Part shown: positions 7,950-14,753 of the stretch, piece by piece
Layout: the number at the start of each line of letters is the position of its first letter
Position numbering within the stretch: the stretch's first letter is position 1
NCBI RefSeq assembly: GCF_016801985.1
Contig: NZ_JAEVLS010000001.1
Coordinates: 1-64,000 of the forward strand
Direction: 5' to 3'
Length of the DNA: 64,000 bases
Origin: Steroidobacter gossypii
GTDB lineage: Bacteria; Pseudomonadota; Gammaproteobacteria; Steroidobacterales; Steroidobacteraceae
Translations under genes and position numbers: made by a program
The notes under the pieces: generated by a model
Seen by the model: only the letters and a program-made list of their open reading frames with translations
Told to the model about the DNA's origin: nothing
Database searches by the model: none

Positions 7950-8699
7950 TCACGCTGGAGCGCCCGCGTGGCGGAGCCTGGTGGAGAACAATGAGCCCAA
8001 AGCGCCCTCATACATGTCCTTTGCTCCTCGATAACATGCGCATGACGCCAGCTCCAGCGCAGGCCCGTCCAGGATCGTGACCGCGCCACGCCGGTAATCG
8101 ATCAAACCTTCCTCTCGCAGCGAGTTCGCGGCGTTCGTGACCCCCACCCGCCGCACGCCCAGCATGTGCGCGAGGAATTCCTGGGTGACATGAAACTGAT
8201 TGCCGCGCGCCTGATCGCGATTCATCAGCAGCCGTCGCGCCAGACGCGCGCGTACCTGGTGATAGTGCGAACAAGCCGTCGCCTGGGCCAACTGTCCCAT
8301 CAGCACGTACATGTAACAGTTCAGCATCTGGCGCAGAGCGATGTTGTTACCCAAATGCCGCCGGAACATAGCGGCGCCGAGCCGCCACGCCGTACCGGAC
8401 CGCTGCACTGTCGCGTGCTGCGCCGACGTGTTGACGCCGAGGATGAGCGAGGAACCCTGCATGCCCTCGTGACCGATGCTGCCGACCTCCAGACGCGATC
8501 CATCGCGCAGCGTGGTGACCAAGGAGATGATGCCGTCGGTCGGGAAGTACACGTGTTTCAGCCGTTCGCCCGATATGCAGATGACCTCGCCAGAACGCAG
8601 CTCGACCTGATCGAAGTCCGCCAACAAGCGCCGTCGATGCGGCCCGGCCAATGTCGCCAGCAGACGGTTCTCGCCCGCACCTTGATTGAAAGAAGCCAA
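7950..8699 (-). CDS. Crp/Fnr-family transcriptional regulator 2
   Basis: A protein of 249 residues, paralogous to the one at 7094. The effector-binding barrel (about 20-140: VYFPTDGIISLVTTLRDG, IGHEGMQGSSLILG) is followed by a helix-turn-helix (FLAHMLGVRRVGVTNAANSL, about 170-210). The C-terminal tail is CACYRGAKDMY. No Fe-S Cys motif is seen. The tandem arrangement with regulator 1 and the shared palindromes in both promoter regions suggest a paired control circuit. The start at 8699 is the first ATG of the frame. Confidence 0.85.
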   Translation of the reverse strand: MASFNQGAGENRLLATLAGPHRRRLLADFDQVELRSGEVICISGERLKHVYFPTDGIISLVTTLRDGSRLEVGSIGHEGMQGSSLILGVNTSAQHATVQRSGTAWRLGAAMFRRHLGNNIALRQMLNCYMYVLMGQLAQATACSHYHQVRARLARRLLMNRDQARGNQFHVTQEFLAHMLGVRRVGVTNAANSLREEGLIDYRRGAVTILDGPALELASCACYRGAKDMYEGALGSLFSTRLRHAGAPA

Positions 8700-8769
8700 T
8701 GGGCTCTCGTAGAACGGCTGGAGGATGTTGCAGTCACGCTGAGGATACGCGCAGCGAGGTCGTCGCGAT

Positions 8770-8783
8770 GTACGCTAGCGCAC
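8770..8783. promoter_or_regulatory. Palindromic operator-like site (copy 2 of 5)
   Basis: GTACGCTAGCGCAC, one base from a perfect 14-bp palindrome, 71 nt upstream of the second Crp/Fnr gene. Confidence 0.5.
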
Positions 8784-8843
8784 ACTCGAGCCAATCTTCC
8801 AGGCTCGGCCGGCACTGCCAACGTCCGCACAGAACGCTGGCGA

Positions 8844-9236
8844 TCACTCGTCGCCGCTGGGCTTGAATTGCCTGACGAATCGATAATCCACTGCCGTGCC
8901 GAGGCCGAGCTCCGTGGCCTTGTGCCGAACCGACGCCGGATCCCGATGCAACCGCGTCGCCAGCTGCATCACACACTCATCCGCATGTTGCCAGCTCTTG
9001 ACCGTTTGACCGTGCAAGAAGGATTTCAGCTCCACGATCTCGTGCGCCTGCCATTCTCCTTGCGACTTGGCAGCCGACTGGCGATGCAACTCAGCGGCCT
9101 CGTCGTCGCGGATGGCCTGCGTCAGCACTTCGATCAAAGTGGCTTTGTGTTCCGACGGCAGCTCGCGCGTGATCACGAAGCGAAGCGCGGCATGCAACGC
9201 CGCCAGCCGATCTGGACGTTTCGTATCCCTAGGCAC
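8844..9236 (-). CDS. Hypothetical protein with possible C-terminal helix-turn-helix
   Basis: A protein of 130 residues of unknown family. The last 40 residues (CVMQLATRLHRDPASVRHKA and on to ELGLG) have the spacing of small helix-turn-helix segments seen in DNA-binding orphans, but this is weak. GTG 9236 is chosen as start because GGGGAG sits about 8 nt upstream, inside the end of the preceding gene. That gene stops at 9239, so the two are probably cotranscribed. Confidence 0.55.
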   Translation of the reverse strand: MPRDTKRPDRLAALHAALRFVITRELPSEHKATLIEVLTQAIRDDEAAELHRQSAAKSQGEWQAHEIVELKSFLHGQTVKSWQHADECVMQLATRLHRDPASVRHKATELGLGTAVDYRFVRQFKPSGDE

Positions 9237-9238
9237 GG

Positions 9239-10021
9239 TCAACTCCCCGGCACGGCAACGCACGCTGCCTCTTGCCTGCGATATCCCGTTTCACACGACC
9301 ATTCGTCACCCGCGTAGCCGAGGAATCCATTGGCCGGAACACGCACGGCGACACAGCCCGCGCCCTCCTTGCGGAAGCCACGCTCACAGCGCCATTCCAT
9401 GCCGCGGTCGTCGAGATAGGCGTTCGTCGGGACGACTATGGGTGAACACCGGTTGTCGATCCGTTGAAAGCCACGATCGCAGTTCCAACGATCGCCGGAG
9501 CGAACCAGATAGGCGTTTTCGGGAACTTCGATCGCGACACATCGATCCGGCGTTTGTCTGAAGCCTCGCTCGCATTGCCATTCGAAGCCGTGAACGGAGT
9601 CGAGCATGTAGGCATGCGCGGGCAATTCACCCTTGACACAGGCTTCGCCGACCACGCGGTAGCCGCGATTGCAGCGCCACCCGCGATCGTAACTGGAGTC
9701 CACGGCATAGCCGTTCTGCGGCACTTGCACGGCCGTGCACCCTGCTTTGTCGCTGATGAATCCGCGATTGCAGCGCCAAGACGTACCTCGCGCATCTAAA
9801 TATGCGTTCGCCGGGACGACCACCGCGACACAACGCCCTTCGTTCTCTTTATAGCCGCGCACACATTCCCAACCGTTGCCATAGCTCGTTGGTCGGGCAT
9901 TCTCCGGGACCGCGGACGGAGAGCGTTGCGCCTGAGCGCTGGCGGTAGTCGCGATGAGCAAAAGCGCCGTACATCGTGCAACGAGCCGAGCAACCGCCCA
10001 ATAGCGCAAGACCTTCTCCAA
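9239..10021 (-). CDS. Secreted Trp/Cys tandem-repeat protein 1
   Basis: A protein of 260 residues with a signal peptide (hydrophobic stretch about 12-28, cleavage near ASAQA). Six imperfect repeats of about 36 residues follow. Each has W-x-C-x-R-G-[YF], 6-8 residues, a second Cys, then V-P-x-N-[AG]-[YF]-L. The paired cysteines suggest one disulfide per repeat and a rod-like periplasmic or extracellular protein. A paralogue lies at 11577. The start codon is TTG at 10021. The TATCTA-N14-GCGCACAC motif lies 18 nt upstream. I know no function for these repeats. Confidence 0.75.
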   Translation of the reverse strand: MEKVLRYWAVARLVARCTALLLIATTASAQAQRSPSAVPENARPTSYGNGWECVRGYKENEGRCVAVVVPANAYLDARGTSWRCNRGFISDKAGCTAVQVPQNGYAVDSSYDRGWRCNRGYRVVGEACVKGELPAHAYMLDSVHGFEWQCERGFRQTPDRCVAIEVPENAYLVRSGDRWNCDRGFQRIDNRCSPIVVPTNAYLDDRGMEWRCERGFRKEGAGCVAVRVPANGFLGYAGDEWSCETGYRRQEAACVAVPGS

Positions 10022-10039
10022 GATGGGAACCGAATCCGA

Positions 10040-10067
10040 GTGTGCGCGCTTCGGTCGTCTTTAGATA
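10040..10067 (-). promoter_or_regulatory. Shared bipartite motif TATCTA-N14-GCGCACAC (copy 4)
   Basis: On the minus strand TATCTA (10067-10062), 14 nt, GCGCACAC (10047-10040), just upstream of the first repeat-protein gene. Confidence 0.55.
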
Positions 10068-10171
10068 GGTAAATATATTCGTAAGGTCTTACGTGAGCCG
10101 CTCCAAGGCCTGGATGGCACGGACATCCTCGGCTCGGCCGGCGTAGCTGGCGGCCTACGCGGCGATTCAGC

Positions 10172-10199
10172 TATCTATTCCCGCTGACTGAGCGCACAC
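10172..10199 (+). promoter_or_regulatory. Shared bipartite motif TATCTA-N14-GCGCACAC (copy 5)
   Basis: TATCTA (10172-10177), 14 nt, GCGCACAC (10192-10199), 40 nt upstream of the gene at 10240. It is divergent from copy 4. Confidence 0.55.
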
Positions 10200-10239
10200 T
10201 GCCGGAAGTGGCAAGTCTCGCCCTGATGTCGTAGTGCAG

Positions 10240-10701
10240 ATGGCAAGCGGATCTCAACAGCGCACGAATGAGCCGGCAACTCGGCCATCGGTGCGCGTCG
10301 TTCAACTAACCGCCGCCAGCGGCGACGACGAGTTCACGTGCACTTTAGCGGACTGGAATTTCATTCGCGATCTTGGCCTGACGTTCGGCTGGCATCCGAC
10401 AGGCACTACTTATCTGCCGCAGCAAGGCCAGCGCGCGCGACACAACCCGATCAAGCACGACTATCAGCCCGGCGACAGCCAGGATCGTAAGCGCGTGGAA
10501 GCCGCCGATTCCGCGCGTTGGGCGGCGGCGCTGGAAGAGGCGAAACGCTCGCCATTCATCTCGGGCATGCTTCGCAAGCACATCCAACAGCGGGAAGAAA
10601 GCCGCCCCGACGCCGAACCCTCGTTGCACTCGCAAGTACAGCGCTTCATCGAGTTTGCCCGTCGCGGGGCATTCACGATCGCGCTGAGCGACACCAACTG
10701 A
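10240..10701 (+). CDS. Hypothetical protein with a partial second copy at 14650
   Basis: A polar protein of 153 residues of no family I recognise, with no signal peptide or membrane segment. The C terminus (DAEPSLHSQVQRFIEF, then IALSD) is matched closely by a remnant at 14650-14753, so this was once a duplicated gene. The start is the ATG at 10240; a second ATG-like codon 2 codons earlier is possible. The upstream TATCTA-N14-GCGCACAC motif places it with the PAS genes and the repeat protein. Confidence 0.6.
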   Translation: MASGSQQRTNEPATRPSVRVVQLTAASGDDEFTCTLADWNFIRDLGLTFGWHPTGTTYLPQQGQRARHNPIKHDYQPGDSQDRKRVEAADSARWAAALEEAKRSPFISGMLRKHIQQREESRPDAEPSLHSQVQRFIEFARRGAFTIALSDTN

Positions 10702-10750
10702 TCCACAGCGCAGCCGATCGGCAGATGAGTCTCGCGCTTTTTGAATCGGT

Positions 10751-11269
10751 TCATCGAAGGCTGTGTTCGAACTGGTCTGGAGCGCTCGCTACATAGCTGA
10801 ACCCCTGTACGCGCCCGTCCCGAAGCACGACCGGTTCGATGTCGATAGTGCCCCAGAATGCGGTGCCGTCGCGCCTGCGGCGCCACGCCTGTCGAGTGAT
10901 TCGGCCTTCGATGACAGCGGCGCGCAAATCACGGTCGGGCTGCCGCCTGGAAACCTCCTCCGAGGAATAGAACAACGACAGATGGCGGTCGACGACCTCC
11001 TCGGAAGCGTAATCGCGTCCGTCTGGACTGCCGTACCAACTGACCACTGTGCCCGCTTCGTCCAGCATGGCCATCGACGCCAGCGAGCTTGAGTGCGCAT
11101 TCGCGACCATCGCCATGTGCAGCCGCGCACCGCGCTTCAATAGCGCCCGGCGTCGCCAGGATCGAACTTTTTCGGCTCGTCGGTCGGCCACCGTCGGTCG
11201 ATCCGACTTCGACGGTATCGCAACACGCCACTCTCGTTCGTCGCTCGACGTCGCCGGCTCGTGTTTCAT
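10751..11269 (-). CDS. Single-PAS-domain protein, paralogue 3
   Basis: A protein of 172 residues. After a basic N-terminal segment it has one PAS/PAC domain: LASMAMLDEAGTVVSWYGS, then VDRHLSLFYSSEEVSRRQ, WRRRRDGTAFWGTIDIEP and GRVQGFSYVAS. It matches the paralogues at 3217 and 4407 in order and spacing, but its charge and the Trp-His pair (WY here, WH there) differ. GGAGAAAG precedes the ATG. The gene carries the GTACGCTAGCGTAC-type palindrome upstream rather than the TATCTA motif, so it may be controlled differently from its paralogues. Confidence 0.75.
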   Translation of the reverse strand: MKHEPATSSDEREWRVAIPSKSDRPTVADRRAEKVRSWRRRALLKRGARLHMAMVANAHSSSLASMAMLDEAGTVVSWYGSPDGRDYASEEVVDRHLSLFYSSEEVSRRQPDRDLRAAVIEGRITRQAWRRRRDGTAFWGTIDIEPVVLRDGRVQGFSYVASAPDQFEHSLR

Positions 11270-11325
11270 GCTCTTTCTCCATAGGACACCTGCCGCTACT
11301 GTGCCCTAGCGGCCCTGCCTCTTCG

Positions 11326-11339
11326 GTGCGCTAGCGAAC
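11326..11339. promoter_or_regulatory. Palindromic operator-like site (copy 3 of 5)
   Basis: GTGCGCTAGCGAAC, 57 nt upstream of the third PAS gene (minus strand). It keeps the central CGCTAGCG. Confidence 0.45.
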
Positions 11340-11427
11340 ATTGCCAACAAATGTCCTGCTCGCGAGTCTCACCGGCGCTGCCCACATGTGTCGCATGAGC
11401 CGCGCCCGCGCACCGCCGTTCAGCCCG

Positions 11428-11547
11428 TTATATGAAGTTGCGTGCCGCTCGTTCCGCCTTTTTTACTTTCTTCACCGCACGCTTCTCCTCGAGCGTCCTG
11501 GTCGGTTTCTTCTTCTGGTCTCTCTTTTGATCCTGGCCTTTGCTCAT
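11428..11547 (-). CDS. Very small Lys-rich protein
   Basis: A protein of 39 residues: MSKGQDQKRDQKKKP, then TLEEKRAVKKVKKAERAARN. AAGGTG lies about 6 nt upstream of the ATG. Tiny proteins beginning MSKG-xx-KKxxKKKP are widespread in proteobacteria and uncharacterised. It lies just downstream of the second repeat-protein gene on the same strand. Confidence 0.6.
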   Translation of the reverse strand: MSKGQDQKRDQKKKPTRTLEEKRAVKKVKKAERAARNFI

Positions 11548-11576
11548 ATGTCACCTTGTTGAACTCTCGATCGCTA

Positions 11577-12251
11577 TCAATCATCGACGCAGGCCGCGCC
11601 GTGCAGATGAAAGCCCCGGTCGCATTTCCAGGCCTGGCCGGAGTAGTCCAGGTGCGCATTCGCCGGCACTTGTACTGCCACGCATGTGGAGTCTTCCCGG
11701 CGGAAGCCGCGTTCACATTCCCAGGTGCTTCCGGAACGCGACAGGAACGCGTGTTCCGGCACATCGATGGGAATGCAGCCCGCCTGGGAGGATCGATAGC
11801 CACGATTGCACTCCCAACCCGGACCGTATGAAGAATCGCTTGAGTGCGCATTGCTGGGAATCTCAACCGCCAGGCATTCGCCCTGCGCCTCGCGATAGCC
11901 CCGCTCGCATCTCCAGCCGCTGCCGAATGACTCATCCAGATACGCGTGCTGCGGCACTTTGACGGCCGTGCAGCCATCGTTGGTTCTCCGGTAGCCCCGG
12001 TTACATCGCCATCGATCGCCCGATGCCTCCAGATAAGCGTTCGCTGGCACGACAATGCGCGAACAGCCATTGGCGACCCTTTGGAAGCCGGTCATGCATT
12101 CCCAGCCAGTTCCAGAACGAGTCTGCGTGGCGTTTTCCGGCAGCGTCTGCGGCGGTTCGGCCAAGGAAGGGGAAACAAAGACCGCGAGCGCCATCAGCAA
12201 TACCGCCGTTGGTGGTCGCATCGATATCCTCGAGATCAGCCTGAAGGCCAT
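11577..12251 (-). CDS. Secreted Trp/Cys tandem-repeat protein 2
   Basis: A protein of 224 residues, paralogous to the one at 9239. A signal peptide (about 10-30, hydrophobic LLMALAVFV, cleavage near SLA) is followed by five full repeats and a last short one, each with W-x-C-x-[RT]-G-[FY] and a second Cys before V-P-x-[NH]-A-[HYF]. AGGAG lies 7 nt upstream of the ATG at 12251. A palindromic site lies 55 nt upstream. Probably exported and disulfide-bonded; role unknown. Confidence 0.75.
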   Translation of the reverse strand: MAFRLISRISMRPPTAVLLMALAVFVSPSLAEPPQTLPENATQTRSGTGWECMTGFQRVANGCSRIVVPANAYLEASGDRWRCNRGYRRTNDGCTAVKVPQHAYLDESFGSGWRCERGYREAQGECLAVEIPSNAHSSDSSYGPGWECNRGYRSSQAGCIPIDVPEHAFLSRSGSTWECERGFRREDSTCVAVQVPANAHLDYSGQAWKCDRGFHLHGAACVDD

Positions 12252-12282
12252 TCACTGCTCCTGGTAGCCAGACAGCAGCGTG

Positions 12283-12319
12283 TAGCGGATTCGCTACGGC
12301 GTCCGTACGCTAACGAACA
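12283..12319. promoter_or_regulatory. Palindromic operator-like site (copy 4 of 5) plus a nearby inverted repeat
   Basis: GTACGCTAACGAAC at 12306-12319 is a copy of the local palindrome, 55 nt upstream of the second repeat-protein gene. Between it and the gene, GTAGCG-GATT-CGCTAC (12283-12298) is a perfect 6-bp-arm inverted repeat. Confidence 0.45.
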
Positions 12320-12715
12320 TAGCCCGCCGAACAGGGCATGCGGGGGAAGCGCTCGTTAAGTTCGCTACCGTACCGACGACTGGATGTCTCAGGCGCACGA
12401 TTTCGGGCGATCTCGACCCACACCATCATCACTGGAACTCACATGCAACACACCAGGAGTGAAAGTCGCTGGGCCACCCATCGGCGATACACAGGCTGTT
12501 GGCCTCAGAATCCGTGGATCAACGCCGCTCTATCGCGCTCGGTCTCCTCTTCGCACCACGACACAGAGGAGCTGGAACAGCGGGCCGCGATGAGAGCGTG
12601 GGAAAATGAAGGCGGCAGCCTCAGCGTTCGGAGTACTGCCAATCGCCGCTAATTTCCTCCGTAACTACGAGCGCGATCGATCTCACGCTTCCGCACGCAT
12701 CGACGGAAGTACGCC
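12320..12715. other. Stretch without a confident gene
   Basis: A 69-codon plus-strand frame (12443-12652) ends in EELEQRAAMRAWENEGG, which looks protein-like, but its first 40 codons look random and no ribosome site is evident. It may be a gene remnant. Nothing else is recognised. Confidence 0.3.
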
Positions 12716-12908
12716 ATGGAGCACATCTTCATTGAAGTCGTTGCTGTCTCGGCTGCCTCGCTGGCTGCGGCCCGCGCCGCCTTGGAATAGTTCCCCATCA
12801 TTCGTGAGGAATTGTTCAGCATCACGCGACTCGAACAGCACGCTGAAAGCCTCGCGCAGTCACAACCGGTCACTACGCGACCGCAACGCCGGCGCTCGCT
12901 CAGTACGC
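12716..12908 (+). pseudogene. N-terminal remnant of a cyclic beta-1,2-glucan synthase-like gene
   Basis: From ATG 12716 the frame is interrupted by TAG at 12788 and then reads PIIREELFSITRLEQHAESL and RRRSLSTRL. The ELFS-xx-RLEQHAESLA segment followed by RR-SL-xRL is the typical start of the very large cyclic glucan synthase (NdvB/ChvB, GH94-containing) proteins. Everything after about residue 65 is missing. A dead 5' fragment; recognition is from memory of the family. Confidence 0.5.
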
Positions 12909-12911
12909 GTC

Positions 12912-12985
12912 TGAGTCATACATTCCGTTTGTTCCTCGATTACATGCGAGTGACAGCCTCGCTGCAGCGTACTCGCGTGGACTAG
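12912..12985 (-). pseudogene. 3'-end remnant of a third Crp/Fnr-type gene
   Basis: This 70-bp stretch closely resembles the 3' end of the Crp/Fnr gene at 8009-8063 at nucleotide level (shared blocks such as TCATACAT and CCTCGAT-ACATGCG), in the same minus-strand sense. Only the tail is left, abutting the glucan-synthase remnant. Confidence 0.45.
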
Positions 12986-13013
12986 CCGGATGCGTGATCT
13001 CGCAACGTACTAT

Positions 13014-13027
13014 GTACGCGAGCGTAC
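13014..13027. promoter_or_regulatory. Palindromic operator-like site (copy 5 of 5)
   Basis: GTACGCGAGCGTAC has perfect 6-bp arms (GTACGC/GCGTAC) and lies 92 nt upstream of the DUF4398 lipoprotein gene. Confidence 0.5.
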
Positions 13028-13118
13028 AGATACGTTGACCGAGAAAGCGCAATCTCACGGACAGTACATGGGGCTGCCGGTCCGGCAGTCTCTTCAACTC
13101 CCAACCTAGAGAACTGCA

Positions 13119-13559
13119 ATGACCCCATCCTCGCGCCCTGTTAGAAATGTCTCCTGTAGCTTCACTGGCAGACCACCACTTCGAAAGGCGGTCGCACTGG
13201 TCGTCGGCATGACCATCCTGGCGACGCTCGGCGCATGCAGCAGCGTCTCGCCGCTCACCAAGGAGCGCGTCGCCCGGAGCGACGCTTCCTTCCAACAGGC
13301 ACAGCAGACTGTAGGCCGATCGGAAGCGGGTGCGATGGAGCTGCAACAGGCTGAGGACAAACTCGATGCGGCCAAGACTGCGCTCGCCCAAAAGCGGCAG
13401 CAGGAGGCGGAACGCCTGGCTGCACAGGCTCACCTGTACGCCGAGCTTGCGATGGCGAAATCGCAGAGCGCCGCTGCACGCAAAGCTGCTGACGAAGTAC
13501 TCGCGAGTGTCGAGACGTTGCGCTCGGAGGCCGAGCGCACCTCGCCGACACAGCGCTGA
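13119..13559 (+). CDS. DUF4398-type lipoprotein
   Basis: A protein of 146 residues with a long basic leader, a hydrophobic segment and the lipobox L-G-A-C (Cys about residue 40). The rest is a long alpha-helical region rich in Ala, Gln and Glu (LQQAEDKLDAAKTALAQKRQ), as in DUF4398 proteins that precede OmpA-type genes. It should be anchored in the outer or inner membrane facing the periplasm. The OmpA-family gene follows 33 nt later, so the two form an operon. The GTACGC-GCGTAC palindrome upstream may control both. Confidence 0.75.
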   Translation: MTPSSRPVRNVSCSFTGRPPLRKAVALVVGMTILATLGACSSVSPLTKERVARSDASFQQAQQTVGRSEAGAMELQQAEDKLDAAKTALAQKRQQEAERLAAQAHLYAELAMAKSQSAAARKAADEVLASVETLRSEAERTSPTQR

Positions 13560-13592
13560 TCGATTTTCAAATCAACTCCATGAGGTCAAGAC

Positions 13593-14447
13593 ATGAGACT
13601 TAACAAACGAATCGTACTGAGCGCCGCGGTTGCCGCGGTGCTGAGCGCGTGCACCACCGCGCCCGAGCGCAACGAAACACTCGAACAGGCGCGAGCTCTG
13701 GTGCTCGGAGTGGAAACCTCGCCACGCGCTGGCATAGCGCCGGCGGACATTGCAAATGCACGCACTTCGTTGGACGCGGCGGATCGCCTCGCCGCATCCA
13801 AGAGTAGAAGAGCCGACATGGAGTTCGAAGCCACCAACGCCATGCTCAGCGCGCAAATTGCCAACGAGAAGATCCTTGCCGCGGAGGCGAACGAGCAAGT
13901 CGCCGATGGCACCGCCCAGCGCCAAGCGGTGCTGCTCGAAGCGCGCGAGCGCGACGTGCAGAGGAGCGCCGATCGCGCGAGCGAGGCCGCTCGTCAGGCG
14001 GACGCCTCACAAACGCGTGCCGACTCTCTCGAGATGGAGCTTGCGGATCTGAAATTACAGCGGACCGAACGAGGCCTGGTGCTCACCCTGGGCGACGTAT
14101 TGTTCGATACCGCCGGGGCGACGTTGAAACCGGGCGCCTACGCGCCTCTCGACCGGCTCGCCACAGTGCTGAAACAGCAGTCGGATCGCAAAGTGCTCAT
14201 CGAGGGACATACCGATGACGTAGGCTCCGATCAGAACAACCTGGCCTTGTCCGACCGCCGCGCGCAATCAGTGCAGGCAAGCCTGATCCAACGCGGGGTG
14301 GACAGTAGCCAGATCACCGCAGTGGGCAAGGGCGAGAATTACCCCGTCGCGAGCAATGACAGCGCGGCGGGCCGCCAGTCGAACCGTCGGGTCGAGTTGA
14401 TCTTCACTGATGGCCGCACGCGCATCGCGGCCGAACCAGGCCGATGA
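13593..14447 (+). CDS. OmpA-family peptidoglycan-binding lipoprotein
   Basis: A protein of 284 residues with lipobox L-S-A-C at about residue 20. An N-terminal DUF4398-like helical region (about 25-150, Ala/Glu/Arg-rich) is followed by an OmpA C-terminal domain (about 165-275: LGDVLFDTAGATLKPGAY, IEGHTDDVGSDQNNLALSDR, RQSNRRVELIF). The domain binds peptidoglycan non-covalently. It is cotranscribed with the preceding lipoprotein, and both probably act in envelope integrity. Confidence 0.85.
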   Translation: MRLNKRIVLSAAVAAVLSACTTAPERNETLEQARALVLGVETSPRAGIAPADIANARTSLDAADRLAASKSRRADMEFEATNAMLSAQIANEKILAAEANEQVADGTAQRQAVLLEARERDVQRSADRASEAARQADASQTRADSLEMELADLKLQRTERGLVLTLGDVLFDTAGATLKPGAYAPLDRLATVLKQQSDRKVLIEGHTDDVGSDQNNLALSDRRAQSVQASLIQRGVDSSQITAVGKGENYPVASNDSAAGRQSNRRVELIFTDGRTRIAAEPGR

Positions 14448-14535
14448 CCGCGCTGGCGCCTGCCCGACAACACAACGCGGTTCTTCGCTATAGCCGCGCT
14501 GAACGCAGCAGGACGCTTTCGGACAATGAACGCTA

Positions 14536-14562
14536 CGTCCCGGCAACCAGGTTGCCGGGACG
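14536..14562. terminator. Strong hairpin downstream of the OmpA-family gene
   Basis: CGTCCCGGCAAC (14536-14547), loop CAG, GTTGCCGGGACG (14551-14562): a perfect 12-bp stem. It has no T run, so it may be a terminator or mRNA-stabilising structure. Confidence 0.45.
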
Positions 14563-14649
14563 GACGACAGTCCGGATCTGCATCGGCAAGCGCTGAGATT
14601 CTATTCGGAAAAGCAACATGCCCTCGCTGCAACTCGAACCTAAAGCGGG

Positions 14650-14753
14650 ATGAAAACCGTCTCGACGCCGAGCCCTCGTTGCACGCGCCAGTAACGCGCT
14701 TCATCGAGGTTGCCCGACGCGAGGCACTCACGATCGCGCTCAGCGAGGATTAA
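14650..14753 (+). pseudogene. C-terminal fragment of a second copy of the 10240 gene
   Basis: It translates to DENRLDAEPSLHAPVTRFIE and on to EALTIALSED-stop, nearly the same as the C terminus of the protein at 10240-10701. The rest of the gene is absent. The end overlaps the stop of the convergent hybrid kinase gene. Confidence 0.6.

Noticed and set aside
8166-9317. 383-codon plus-strand frame opposite the second Crp/Fnr gene
   Set aside because: Antisense shadow of a well-supported gene in high-GC DNA.
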